DNA of 64,000 nt. It comes from Streptomyces sp. NBC_01231 (GTDB taxonomy: Bacteria > Actinomycetota > Actinomycetes > Streptomycetales > Streptomycetaceae). Below the pieces are notes generated by a model. It had not been told where the DNA came from, searched no databases, and saw only the letters and a program-made list of their open reading frames with translations. The DNA lies in contig CP108521.1 in NCBI GenBank assembly GCA_035999765.1, positions 6,448,001 through 6,512,000 on the forward strand, read 5' to 3'. Positions 17,537-25,704 of this stretch are shown piece by piece. Position numbers and translations under genes: made by a program. How positions within the stretch are numbered: the stretch's first letter is position 1; each line of letters starts with the position of its first letter.

Positions 17537-18457
17537 TCAGGGCGACGGCGCCGACGTCCCCGTACCCGCCCGGGTCGCGTCCGCGCCCCAGCTGGCCAGC
17601 AGGCGCAGTGCCTCCGCCGAGGGGGACCCCGGTTCCGCGTGGTACGTCACCAGCGACTGCTCGTGGTCGTCGACGAGGCGGAACGACTCGAATTCGAGGT
17701 CGAGGTGGCCGACCAGCGGATGCCGCAGCCGCTTCAGCCCGTGACTCTTCTCCTTGACGTCATGCGTGGCCCACAGCCGCCTGAACTCCTCGCTCTTCAC
17801 GGACAGCTCGCCCACCAGCGCGGACAGCCGAGGGTCGTCCGGATGGCGGCCGGCGTCCATCCGCAGCGCGCAGACGATGTCGATCGCCTTCTGCTCCCAG
17901 TCCACGAACAGATCGCGGTACTGGGGCCGCAGGAACACCAGCCGAGCCCAGTTCCGCTCCGCCGGCGGCAGCTCCGCCCAGTCGCCGAAGACCGCCGCGG
18001 CCATCCGGTTCCAGGCCAGGACGTCCGAGCGCCGCCCCACGATGTACGCCGGGACGCCGTCCATCGAGTCCAGCAGCGTTTGCAGCGCGCCCCGGACCTG
18101 TTGAGGGCGGGCGGTCGGCTTCTTCTTGTGCTGCTTCGGCTTCGCCAGATGCGTGAGGTGCGCGTGCTCGGCGTCGGTCAGCCGCAGCGCGCGGGCGATG
18201 GCGTCGAGGACCTCCGCCGAAACGTTCCGTCCGTTGCCCTGCTCCAGGCGTGTGTAATACGCCACAGAGACCCCGGCCAGCTGCGCCAGCTCCTCCCGGC
18301 GCAGCCCCGGCACCCGGCGGTGGCGCCCGAAGTCCGGCAGCCCCACGTCCTCCGGCTTCAGCCGGGCCCGCCGGGTCCGCAGGAACTCGCTGAGCTCGGC
18401 ACGCCGGTCCAGCGCCCCGCCGACGGGCTCCGGAACGGGTTCGGGGTGATTGTCCAT
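17537..18457 (-). CDS. XRE-family regulator with MmyB-like ligand domain
   Basis: DNA-binding protein of 306 residues. A helix-turn-helix of the Cro/CI type lies at about 22-95 (LRREELAQLAGVSVAYYTRLEQG). It is followed by the MmyB-like domain (about 115-290) with AYIVGRRSDVLAWNRMAAAVFGD, which in this family binds a small, often fatty-acid-like ligand. It is divergent from the alcohol dehydrogenase gene (172 bp between starts). In Streptomyces such regulators usually control the oxidoreductase next to them, so the dehydrogenase is the likely target. Confidence 0.85.
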   Translation of the reverse strand: MDNHPEPVPEPVGGALDRRAELSEFLRTRRARLKPEDVGLPDFGRHRRVPGLRREELAQLAGVSVAYYTRLEQGNGRNVSAEVLDAIARALRLTDAEHAHLTHLAKPKQHKKKPTARPQQVRGALQTLLDSMDGVPAYIVGRRSDVLAWNRMAAAVFGDWAELPPAERNWARLVFLRPQYRDLFVDWEQKAIDIVCALRMDAGRHPDDPRLSALVGELSVKSEEFRRLWATHDVKEKSHGLKRLRHPLVGHLDLEFESFRLVDDHEQSLVTYHAEPGSPSAEALRLLASWGADATRAGTGTSAPSP

Positions 18458-18629
18458 GCCTCAAGTATTCCCGGTCGTACGCACACCAGCCTGACCCCGT
18501 CAGTAGTAGGACCACTGGACGTACGCAAAGCGGAGGCCTGGGTGGATGCCGCGCGGTCGGGCACTCTGGACACCGTGCCCGGCCGGAAAGCAGCCGGGCG
18601 CGAACCCCTCGCTAGGAGAGAACCCCCGC

Positions 18630-19670
18630 ATGACCACTGTTGCTGCGTACGCCGCCCCCGCCTCCAAGGCTCCGCTGGAGCGCACCACCATCGAGCGTCG
18701 CGCGGTCCGCGAGTTCGACGTCCTGATCGACATCAAGTTCGCCGGTATATGTCACTCCGACATCCACCAGGCCAGGGAGGGCTGGGGCGAGGCGATCTTC
18801 CCGATGGTCCCGGGCCACGAGATCGCGGGCATCGTCTCCGAGGTCGGCCCCGGCGTCACCCGGTTCAAGGTCGGCGACCGCGTGGGCGTCGGCTGCCTCG
18901 TCGACTCCTGCCGGGAGTGCGACAACTGCAAGGCCGGCCTGGAGCAGCACTGCACCGGCGGTTCGGTCGGCACGTACAACGCCATCGGCAAGGACGGCGA
19001 GCCCACCTACGGCGGCTACGCCGAGAAGGTCGTCGTCGACGAGAACTTCGTCGTCCGCGTCCCCGAGGGCCTGGCCCTCGACGAGGCCGCCCCGCTCCTG
19101 TGCGCCGGCATCACCACGTACTCCCCGCTCAAGCAGTGGGGCGCGGGTCCCGGCAAGAAGGTCGCCGTGATCGGCCTGGGCGGCCTCGGCCACATGGGCG
19201 TCAAGATCGCGCACGCCCTGGGCGCCGAGGTCACCGTCCTCTCCCAGTCCCTGCGCAAGAAGGACGACGGCCTGAAGCTGGGCGCCGACCACTACTACGC
19301 CACCAGCGACTCGAAGACGTTCGAGGAGCTCGCCGGCTCCTTCGACCTCATCGTCTCCACGGTCTCGGCGCCGCTGGACTTCGGCGCGTACCTGAGCCTG
19401 CTCAAGACGGGCGGCGCCCTGGTGAACGTGGGCGCCCCGGAGGAGCCCATAGCCCTCAACCTGTTCTCCCTCATCGGCGGCAACAAGACCCTCGCCGGTT
19501 CGATGATCGGCGGCATCGCCGAGACCCAGGAGATGCTGGACTTCTGCGCCGAGCACGGCATCGGCGCCGAGATCGAGCTGATCGCCGCGTCCGAGATCAA
19601 CGAGGCATACGAGCGGGTGCTGGCAAGCGACGTGCGGTACCGGTTTGTGATCGACACCGCGACGATCTGA
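18630..19670 (+). CDS. Zinc-dependent NAD(P)-linked alcohol dehydrogenase (CAD/YahK type)
   Basis: Oxidises alcohols or, more likely in vivo, reduces aldehydes with NAD(P)H. The protein has 346 residues; ATG 18630 has AGGAGAGA upstream. Catalytic zinc ligands Cys41 and His63 (GHEIAGIV) and the four structural-zinc cysteines 94, 97, 100 and 108 are present. The Rossmann motif [20 protein letters not shown] binds the coenzyme. The layout matches the cinnamyl-alcohol-dehydrogenase branch. It faces the XRE/MmyB regulator gene, which probably controls it in response to an aldehyde or its metabolite (inference). Confidence 0.9.
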   Translation: MTTVAAYAAPASKAPLERTTIERRAVREFDVLIDIKFAGICHSDIHQAREGWGEAIFPMVPGHEIAGIVSEVGPGVTRFKVGDRVGVGCLVDSCRECDNCKAGLEQHCTGGSVGTYNAIGKDGEPTYGGYAEKVVVDENFVVRVPEGLALDEAAPLLCAGITTYSPLKQWGAGPGKKVAVIGLGGLGHMGVKIAHALGAEVTVLSQSLRKKDDGLKLGADHYYATSDSKTFEELAGSFDLIVSTVSAPLDFGAYLSLLKTGGALVNVGAPEEPIALNLFSLIGGNKTLAGSMIGGIAETQEMLDFCAEHGIGAEIELIAASEINEAYERVLASDVRYRFVIDTATI

Positions 19671-19695
19671 GCCGTAGCCGACCGAGTAGCCGACT

Positions 19696-19725
19696 GAAGG
19701 GCCCCGGCCGTGTGCCGGGGCCTTC
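19696..19725. terminator. Terminator between the dehydrogenase and siderophore permease genes
   Basis: GAAGGGCCCCGGC pairs with GCCGGGGCCTTC with one bulged G and a 5-base loop. It overlaps the converging permease stop at 19724, so it can serve both strands. Confidence 0.7.
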
Positions 19726-20872
19726 AGCGTGTCGCCGTACGCCGCCCCAGCAGCCACAGCAGATACGGCCCACCGACCAGGGACGTCAGTGCCCCCACCG
19801 GGATCTCCAGTGGGGGCAGCAGTGTGCGGGCGGCGAGGTCGGCGGCGACCAGGACCAGCGCGCCGGTCAACGCCGAGCAGAGCAACGGCAGTTGGGGCGT
19901 GCGGGTGAGGCGCCGGGCCAGCTGGGGTGCGGTCAGCGCGACGAACCCGATGGGCCCGGCCGCGCCGGTCGCCGTCGCCGCCAGAACGACCCCGAGGACG
20001 GTGAGCCCGAGCCGGTCCCGGCCCACCCGTACGCCGAGCGCCGCCGCGGTGTCCGGGTCCAGCCCGAGCGGCCGTACCGCCCGGCCCGCCCACACCAGCG
20101 CGGGCAGACACAGCAGCAGGACGACCGCGAGAGGCCCCGCCTGCTCCCAGCCGCGCCCGTTCAGGCTCCCGGTCAGCCACAGCTTGACCTGCTCGGCGGC
20201 CTCCAGCTCGCTGTCGGTCAGATACAGCTGGACGACGGCCGACAACGCGACACCGATACCGACCCCGGTGAGCACGAACCGGGTCGGCTGCATACCGCGC
20301 CGCCAGGCCAGCACGTACACGAGCGCCGCCGCCGCGAGCCCGCCCGCGACGGACACGGCCGGCGTCGCACCCGGCGAGCTGACGGCACCGGTGGCCAGTG
20401 CCAGCACGGTCGCGGCGGCCGCCCCGTGCCCGACTCCGATCACGTCGGGACTGGCGAGAGGGTTGCGGGTGACGGTCTGCACGAGCGCCCCGGCCAGTCC
20501 GAGCGCCGCTCCCACCAGCGCGCCCAGCACGATCCGCGGCACCCGCAACTCCCCGACGACCAGCTCGTACGGACCGGATCCGGTCCGCATCGTGCGCCAG
20601 ACCCCGGCCGGGGAGACGTACGTCTGTCCCAGACAGGCGGAGGCGAGCATGACGGCGGCGAGCAGCACGAGGAGGGTGACGGCGACGGCGGCGGAACGCC
20701 GGTGCAGGAGGAGGGAGACCGTCGGGCCGGGGCGGAGGACGGTGAGGCCGGCCGGTGTGCTCGTGCGGGTGGCGCCGGGACTCCGCTCGGCCGTGCTCGT
20801 ACGGGTGGCGGCGCGGCCCCCGTCGGTCGAACTGTTCGTGCTCGTCGTGTCGATCGTCCTCGTATCGGTCAT
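19724..20872 (-). CDS. Iron-siderophore ABC transporter permease (FecCD type), second subunit
   Basis: One half of the membrane channel that imports ferric siderophores. The protein has 382 residues; ATG at 20872 has GGGAG upstream. The first 55 residues are a Thr/Ser/Arg-rich cytoplasmic extension rarely seen in the family. The core has the expected membrane helices and FecCD motifs: LRVPRIVLGALVGAALGLAG, TRNPLASPDVIGV, GAAGPIGFVALTAPQLARRL. It lies 62 bp behind the first permease gene and is the third gene of the binding protein - permease - permease operon. No ATPase gene follows on this strand. Confidence 0.9.
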   Translation of the reverse strand: MTDTRTIDTTSTNSSTDGGRAATRTSTAERSPGATRTSTPAGLTVLRPGPTVSLLLHRRSAAVAVTLLVLLAAVMLASACLGQTYVSPAGVWRTMRTGSGPYELVVGELRVPRIVLGALVGAALGLAGALVQTVTRNPLASPDVIGVGHGAAAATVLALATGAVSSPGATPAVSVAGGLAAAALVYVLAWRRGMQPTRFVLTGVGIGVALSAVVQLYLTDSELEAAEQVKLWLTGSLNGRGWEQAGPLAVVLLLCLPALVWAGRAVRPLGLDPDTAAALGVRVGRDRLGLTVLGVVLAATATGAAGPIGFVALTAPQLARRLTRTPQLPLLCSALTGALVLVAADLAARTLLPPLEIPVGALTSLVGGPYLLWLLGRRTATR

Positions 20873-20934
20873 GCCGCGGCTCCCTTTCCCGGTGCCGGTC
20901 GCGCCGGGGTCCTCCTCCCGGGTGCTCGTGCCGG

Positions 20935-21942
20935 TCACGCCGGGACCCCCCGCCGCCGTACCAGTACGACCAGGACCGGCACCCCCACCAGCGCCGTCAT
21001 CACTCCGGCCGGCACCTCCGCGGGAGCCCTCACGACCCGTCCCGCCACATCCGCGCCCACCAGCAGCGCCGCACCGAGCAGCGCGGACAGCGGCAGCACC
21101 GCGCGATGTCCGCCGGAGCCGGAGCCGGAGCCGGAGACCAGGCGCCTGGCCAGATGCGGGACCGCGAGCCCCACGAAGGCGATCGGCCCGGCCGCGGCGA
21201 CCGCGGCGGCCGTCAGCAGGGTCGCGCCGAGGGCCGCCGTACCCCGTACCCACCGCACCCGATGCCCCAGCGCCCGCGCGGTGTCGTCCCCCAGCGCCAA
21301 CGCGTCCAGCCCCCGCGCGCACGCCAGGACCAGCAGCACTCCCGCCGCCAGAAATGGCAGCATCCTGACGACCGTGTCGGCGTCCCGCCCGCTGAGCGCC
21401 CCCACCTGCCAGAACCGGAACTGGTCCAGTGTGGCCGAGCTGGAGGTCAGGACGACGGTCGTGGCACCCGCGGTCATCGCGGACAACGCCGTCCCCGCCA
21501 GCGCCAGCTTCACCGGCGACGCCCCGCCCCGTCCGCGCGCCGCGATCCCGTACACCAGACACGCGGCGGCCACCGCCCCGGCGAAGGCGTACCAGACGTA
21601 CCCGCCGAAGCCGTTCGCCGCCCCGAGGCCGATGGCGAGGACGACCCCGGCCGCGGCCCCCTGGCTCAGCCCCAGGATGCCCGGATCGGCGAGCGGATTG
21701 CGGGTGACGGCCTGCAGCGCCGCCCCCGCCAGCCCGAGCGCGGCCCCCGCGGTCAGCCCGATCTCGGTACGCGGCACCCGCAGCGACCGTACGACGAGAG
21801 CGTCCGGGGAGCCCCCGCCGTGCAGCAGGGCGTCGAGGACGGCGGACAGCGGCACCGCGCGGGTGCCGACCGCGAGGCTGAGCAGACCGACGACGGCCAC
21901 CGCGAGGACGGCCGCCGGCCAGGCGAGGTGCTTCGGGCTCAC
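20935..21942 (-). CDS. Iron-siderophore ABC transporter permease (FecCD type), first subunit
   Basis: The protein has 335 residues; the GTG start at 21942 overlaps the binding-protein stop in a GTGA, so the two are translationally coupled. FecCD motifs are present: LRVPRTEIGLTAGAALGLAG, TRNPLADPGILGL, AGPIAFVGLAVPHLARRL. About nine membrane helices. A SGSGSGSGG loop encoded by four CCGGAG units (21113-21136) sits after the PHLARRL coupling helix, the region that contacts the ATPase. It pairs with the permease at 19724-20872 as a heterodimer. Confidence 0.9.
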   Translation of the reverse strand: MSPKHLAWPAAVLAVAVVGLLSLAVGTRAVPLSAVLDALLHGGGSPDALVVRSLRVPRTEIGLTAGAALGLAGAALQAVTRNPLADPGILGLSQGAAAGVVLAIGLGAANGFGGYVWYAFAGAVAAACLVYGIAARGRGGASPVKLALAGTALSAMTAGATTVVLTSSSATLDQFRFWQVGALSGRDADTVVRMLPFLAAGVLLVLACARGLDALALGDDTARALGHRVRWVRGTAALGATLLTAAAVAAAGPIAFVGLAVPHLARRLVSGSGSGSGGHRAVLPLSALLGAALLVGADVAGRVVRAPAEVPAGVMTALVGVPVLVVLVRRRGVPA

Positions 21943-23000
21943 GTGCCGAGGTGCTCGGCGAGCTGTCGGATCACCAGGCGCGCGGCGGTCGGCCCGGCGT
22001 TGAGGTACCAGGGGTCGTCGTCGACCTTCACCGCGTGCCCGGCCCGCACACCCTTCATCGACTTCCACAGCGGCCCGGCGACGACACTCGCGGCGTCGGT
22101 GCCGTCCGCGTCGCCCTGGACGGAGTAGAAGATCCAGTCACCGTCGGCGGTGTCGATGCTCTCCGCGCCGATGTCCTCCGAAATGGCGTTGAACTGCTGC
22201 GACTTGGGCCGCTGGAGCCCCATGTCGACGGCGAGGGACCCGGTGAAGGAGGAGACGCCGAACATGCGGGTACGGTCGGGCGTGAACCGCACCATGGACA
22301 CGGCGGGGTCGCCTTCGACGGCCTTCCCCTTCTTCTCCGCGTCCCCCACGATCTCGTCGAGCATGCTGTGGGCGGCCTCACCCTTGCCGACCGCGTCGCC
22401 GACGAGCAGCAGGTCGCGCTTCCAATTGATGCCGTTGCCCGCGGTGATCACGGTCGGCGCGATCTTCGAGAGCTTGGGGTAGAGCTCGCCGAGCGAGTCG
22501 TTGGCCAGGATCAAATCGGGCCGGGCGGCGGCGAGCGACTCCAGGTTGGGCGCCTGCCGGGTGCCGGCGTCGGTCATCGTGGCGAGCCGCGCCTTGTCCT
22601 CGGGGAAGGCGTCCGCGAGGTAGTCCGGCACGAGCCCGGCGTTGCCGGCGCGGGTGGTGGCCGTCGGCACGATGCCCAGAGCCAGCAGGTCGTCGAGCTG
22701 CCCGGTGCTGAGAACGGCGATCTTCTTGGGCTCGGCCTTCAGCGTCGTCGTGCCCTTGAAGTGGCTGACGGTTCGGGGGAAGGCCTCGTCCGTGTCCTTG
22801 TCCGAGCCCATGCCGTCGGCGAGCGTGCTCGGCGCGGCCGACGGTCCCTCCGTGGCCCCCGCCGAGGCGCCCATCACCGGGTTGCGCCCGCCGGCCGCCT
22901 CCTTGGCGCCCGCGTCACCACCGCCCGAGGACGAGCAGCCGACGAGCAGCCCTCCGACGGCGGACGCGGCCAGGACGGCCCCCACAGCTGCTGTACGCAC
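21939..23000 (-). CDS. Iron-siderophore substrate-binding lipoprotein
   Basis: Captures the ferric siderophore outside the membrane and hands it to the FecCD permeases. The protein has 353 residues; the GTG at 23000 has GGAG 5 bp upstream and starts a lipoprotein signal with lipobox LLVGC. After a long Ser/Gly/Ala linker (about 25-70) come the two lobes of a class III binding protein (IAVLSTGQLDDLLALGIVPTA, then RPDLILANDSLGELYPKLSKIAP). First gene of the operon, 24 bp behind an iron box, so repression by the DtxR-like regulator in iron-replete cells is expected. The siderophore itself cannot be named. Confidence 0.92.
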   Translation of the reverse strand: MRTAAVGAVLAASAVGGLLVGCSSSGGGDAGAKEAAGGRNPVMGASAGATEGPSAAPSTLADGMGSDKDTDEAFPRTVSHFKGTTTLKAEPKKIAVLSTGQLDDLLALGIVPTATTRAGNAGLVPDYLADAFPEDKARLATMTDAGTRQAPNLESLAAARPDLILANDSLGELYPKLSKIAPTVITAGNGINWKRDLLLVGDAVGKGEAAHSMLDEIVGDAEKKGKAVEGDPAVSMVRFTPDRTRMFGVSSFTGSLAVDMGLQRPKSQQFNAISEDIGAESIDTADGDWIFYSVQGDADGTDAASVVAGPLWKSMKGVRAGHAVKVDDDPWYLNAGPTAARLVIRQLAEHLGT

Positions 23001-23024
23001 GACTACTCCGCTACTCCGGTTTGC

Positions 23025-23043
23025 TAAGGCAAGGCTTACCTTA
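23025..23043 (-). promoter_or_regulatory. Iron box (DmdR1/IdeR-type operator)
   Basis: The minus strand reads TAAGGTAAGCCTTGCCTTA, a 19-bp imperfect palindrome matching the actinobacterial iron box TTAGGTTAGGCTAACCTAA at 12 positions, including the core AGG and CCT. It lies just upstream of the siderophore operon start and also 42 bp before the divergent VOC gene. Confidence 0.7.
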
Positions 23044-23084
23044 ACCGGTCCGGGAGTAGGGTCGGCATGGAGGAGGTCCGCACG

Positions 23085-23468
23085 ATGACAGTTCAGCTCA
23101 ACCACACCATCGTCGCCGCGCACGACAAGCACGCCTCGGCCCGGTTCCTCGCCGACATCCTGGGCCTGGACGTGAGCTCCCAGTACGGTCCCTTCATCCC
23201 GGTCCAGATCCCGAACGGCGTGACCCTCGACTACGTGGACACGCCCGGCCCGATCACCCCGCAGCACTACGCGTTCCTGGTCTCCGAACCCGACTTCGAC
23301 ACCATCCTCGACCGCGTCCAGCAGGCCGGCCTGACGCACTGGGCGGACCCGTTCCATCACCGGGCCGGCGAGATCAACCACAACGACGGCGGCCGAGGCG
23401 CGTACTTCGACGACCCGAACGGCCACAACCTGGAGATACTCACGCGGCCTTACGGGAGCGGTGGTTGA
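23085..23468 (+). CDS. VOC-family (glyoxalase/dioxygenase fold) protein
   Basis: The protein has 127 residues; ATG 23085 has a perfect AGGAGG 8 bp upstream. One pair of beta-alpha-beta-beta-beta units with the usual metal-site candidates: His near the start (LNHTIVAAHD), a second His (HYAFLV) and a late Glu (NLEIL). GAYFDDPNGHNLEI is the typical last strand. These proteins span lyases, dioxygenases and binding or resistance proteins; the reaction cannot be fixed. It is divergent from the siderophore operon and shares its 84-bp promoter space with the iron box, so iron control is possible. Confidence 0.85.
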   Translation: MTVQLNHTIVAAHDKHASARFLADILGLDVSSQYGPFIPVQIPNGVTLDYVDTPGPITPQHYAFLVSEPDFDTILDRVQQAGLTHWADPFHHRAGEINHNDGGRGAYFDDPNGHNLEILTRPYGSGG

Positions 23469-23507
23469 CCCGCCGGCACACGCGCAGGTCCGCACAGCGG
23501 CCGCTGT

Positions 23508-23513
23508 CATAAT
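23508..23513 (+). promoter_or_regulatory. -10 box of the GNAT gene
   Basis: CATAAT (5 of 6 to TATAAT) ends 6 bp before GTG 23520, predicting a leaderless transcript. CAGGTC at 23485-23490 is a weak -35 with 17-bp spacing. Confidence 0.5.
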
Positions 23514-23519
23514 CCAGCC

Positions 23520-24047
23520 GTGAACGCGAGGGTGAAGGCGAACGAGACACCGGTGGGGCAGGTGGTGCTCCGCTCCTCGCCGGACCGGCCCATGGAATGG
23601 GCCATGCGCCCAGCGGAATCGGCGGATCTCGAGGCGATCGTGGAGCTGCGGGCCGTCGTGATGCGCCCGGACCTGGAGCGGCTGGGCCGGTTCGACGAGC
23701 ACCGGGTCCGGCAGCGGCTGCGGGACGCCTTCTCCCCGCAGCACACCTCTGTCGTCCTGGCTGATGGTGTCCTGGCGGGCTGCGTCGCATTGCGACCGGC
23801 GAAGGACGGGCACTGGCTGGAGCACTTCTATCTCGCCCCAGACGTCCAGGGCCGAGGACTCGGTTCGGCCGTCCTGCGAACCCTGCTGGACCGGACCGAC
23901 GCCGACGGCCTGCTCGTCCGCCTGAACGTCTTGCAGGGCAGCGCAGCCCAACGACTGTACGAGCGCCACGGGTTCAACGTGGAAGTCGAGGATCCGGTGG
24001 ACATCTTCATGGTGCGACTGCCGGGCGCGGGCGCGCGAGGAAGGTGA
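23520..24047 (+). CDS. GNAT-family N-acetyltransferase
   Basis: Transfers an acetyl group from acetyl-CoA to an amine. The protein has 175 residues, cytoplasmic. The acetyl-CoA pyrophosphate loop is DVQGRGLGSAVL (motif A), preceded by the strand LEHFYLAP; motif B is LNVLQGSAAQRLYERHGFNV. The first 25 residues are an extension before the domain proper (MEWAMRPAESADLEAIV), so ATG 23592 within the gene could also be a start, though the -10 box favours GTG 23520. Substrate unknown; no linked biosynthetic genes. Confidence 0.85.
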   Translation: MNARVKANETPVGQVVLRSSPDRPMEWAMRPAESADLEAIVELRAVVMRPDLERLGRFDEHRVRQRLRDAFSPQHTSVVLADGVLAGCVALRPAKDGHWLEHFYLAPDVQGRGLGSAVLRTLLDRTDADGLLVRLNVLQGSAAQRLYERHGFNVEVEDPVDIFMVRLPGAGARGR

Positions 24048-24587
24048 ACCGCCAAGAGGGCAAGGGGAGTTCACCGGACCGCCCCAACGCCCCGCCGAGC
24101 CCTCCGGCTTCGGTGGTCCGCCCGACCCAGCCGCCTCGACGGCCGTCGAACGCCCCGAGGACGCGGTAGCGTGCCCGTCGGCATGCCCCGTAGTCCCTCG
24201 TCGAGCCGAAACCCGTACAGCGATACTCCTTGCTCATGAAACGGGATGATCCCCACCAGGAAACCCCGGTCGGCCCCCAGGGCTCCGGCGTCATCGCGCC
24301 GCGCGCTCGACTCGGCGGCCGGGGCCGTCATCCCGTCGACGATCCCGGCACGGCGGAAACGACCTACGGCGATTTCCACGAGGACGCCGTGGCTGCCGCC
24401 CGGTCCGTCACGGCTGGAGAACGGAACGGGGCGCAGCCGTGTGCACACCCGCGAAGGATCGAGCGCCCGTGATCATCAAGTGCGCCCCGCCAGTTCGGCG
24501 GACCATGCCGCTCCGGCACCGTGACACACACGGCGTCCGCGATCGCACCCGCGACCTCATTCAGAAAACGCTCTGGAGACAAACCCG
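24048..24587. other. 540 bp without a confident gene
   Basis: Two overlapping open frames exist: plus 24237-24472 (about 78 residues, starts MKRDDPHQETPVGPQG) and minus 24071-24448 (about 125 residues). Neither has a clear ribosome site, a recognisable motif or the very high third-position GC of nearby genes. The stretch may hold a decayed gene. The last 60 bp probably contain the promoter of the DUF3455-like gene. Confidence 0.5.
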
Positions 24588-25139
24588 ATGAAGCTCGCCA
24601 AGCGTCTCACCCTCACCACCACAGCTCTCGCCGCCGTGACCGCCGGCACGCTCTTGAGCGCGCCGGTGGGCCAGGCCGCAACCTCGCAGCCCGCCCACGC
24701 CGGCATCAAGGTTCCCGCCGCGCTCAAGGTCCCCGACGGCAATCGCCTCACCGGCGTCTTCTCCGCCGAAGGAGTCCAGACCTACACCTGCACCGACGGT
24801 GCCTGGAAGCTGCTGGAGCCGGCCGCCACCCTGTGGGCCAGAAACGACCGCTCGCACCGCCCCGTCGCCCTCCACTCCCGCGGCCCCGTCTGGGTGTCCA
24901 CGGTGGACGGCAGCGCCGTCAACGCCGCCGCCATCGCCAACTCCCCCAAGACCGGCACCATCCCCGAGCTCCTCCTGCAGTCCACCGCCACTCGTGGCAC
25001 CGGGGTCTTCGCCGACGTCTCCTACATCCAGCGCCTCAACACCCACGGCGGCGTCGCCCCCACCACGGCCTGCACCGGCACCGACCAGATCAGCGTCCCG
25101 TACTCCGCCACCTACACCTTCTACAAGCCCACCAAGTGA
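24588..25139 (+). CDS. Secreted DUF3455-like protein
   Basis: The protein has 183 residues. Signal peptide to about residue 31 (cut near GQAA). The mature domain shows the DUF3455 pattern: VPAALKVPDGNRL, then GVQTYTCTDGAWKLLEPAATL, a VALHSRGPVW strand and a C-terminal SVPYSATYTFYK. Two cysteines could form a disulfide. Proteins of this kind occur in fungi and bacteria and have no assigned reaction; one view links them to surface or stress roles. Its own terminator follows 16 bp after the stop. Confidence 0.8.
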   Translation: MKLAKRLTLTTTALAAVTAGTLLSAPVGQAATSQPAHAGIKVPAALKVPDGNRLTGVFSAEGVQTYTCTDGAWKLLEPAATLWARNDRSHRPVALHSRGPVWVSTVDGSAVNAAAIANSPKTGTIPELLLQSTATRGTGVFADVSYIQRLNTHGGVAPTTACTGTDQISVPYSATYTFYKPTK

Positions 25140-25155
25140 TGCCGTAGGCAGCAAC

Positions 25156-25189
25156 GGCGGGGCCCTGCACGACCTCAAGGGGCCCCGCC
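25156..25189 (+). terminator. Terminator of the DUF3455-like gene
   Basis: GGCGGGGCCC pairs perfectly with GGGCCCCGCC across a 14-base loop. A second GC-rich arm (25199-25220) could extend it. Confidence 0.65.
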
Positions 25190-25252
25190 CTGCTGTGGCG
25201 GGCAGGGCGGGGCCCCCTTGGAGGTCATCTCATGTGGCTGGTCCGCACGCTG

Positions 25253-25537
25253 TCATGCGGAAACCGCCACCTCGCCGGCCATGACCTGAGGAGGGTTGGG
25301 GAGCAGTGACGCGAGGTTGTCCCGCACGAAGTCCGCAGCCCGCAAGATCGATTCTTCGACACCGGCCTGGTCCTGGAAGACGCTGGTCGAGACCATCACT
25401 CCGTTCCCGGCATCGATCCAGTAGTAGGCCACGAAGCCGGGGACCTGGCGCATGAGCGGCACGAACCCCTCGTTCACGAGACGGGCCGCCTCGGCCGGAT
25501 CGGTCACCCCTTCGTACCGCCGGACTGCTGCGTACAT
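25253..25537 (-). CDS. Small ABM-like (antibiotic biosynthesis monooxygenase fold) protein
   Basis: The protein has 94 residues; ATG at 25537 has GAGGAG about 8 bp upstream. The pattern MYAAVRRYEGV, VPGFVAYYWIDAGNGVMVSTSVFQDQAG fits the dimeric ferredoxin-like ABM fold, in which small monooxygenases, haem-degrading enzymes and many proteins of unknown role occur. No cofactor-binding residue stands out. It ends 20 bp into the space after the DUF3455-like gene and is transcribed toward it. Confidence 0.7.
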   Translation of the reverse strand: MYAAVRRYEGVTDPAEAARLVNEGFVPLMRQVPGFVAYYWIDAGNGVMVSTSVFQDQAGVEESILRAADFVRDNLASLLPNPPQVMAGEVAVSA

Positions 25538-25704
25538 CACCAAGCTCCTCACGGCGTTCTGGGTTCGTTCTCTGCTGAGACCTCGTACCCCTACGTCGGC
25601 TGCCCGGCCCATGAGGCGTCCGGCAATCACCTGAAGGGCCGCCTCGGGTGATCCGAACGGCGTCCGCCGGCCCGGACACACGGCCCTGCGCCCACTACCC
25701 GCTT

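Noticed and set aside
17639..22003. A plus-strand open frame of more than 1400 codons
   Set aside because: It runs antisense through the regulator gene and siderophore permeases and in another frame through the dehydrogenase gene. It is Arg/Pro/Gly-rich with no domain; stop-poor antisense frames are expected at this GC.
23001..24074. Extension of the siderophore-binding protein frame upstream of GTG 23000
   Set aside because: It would cross the iron box and run antisense to the VOC and GNAT genes; the lipoprotein signal begins at 23000.
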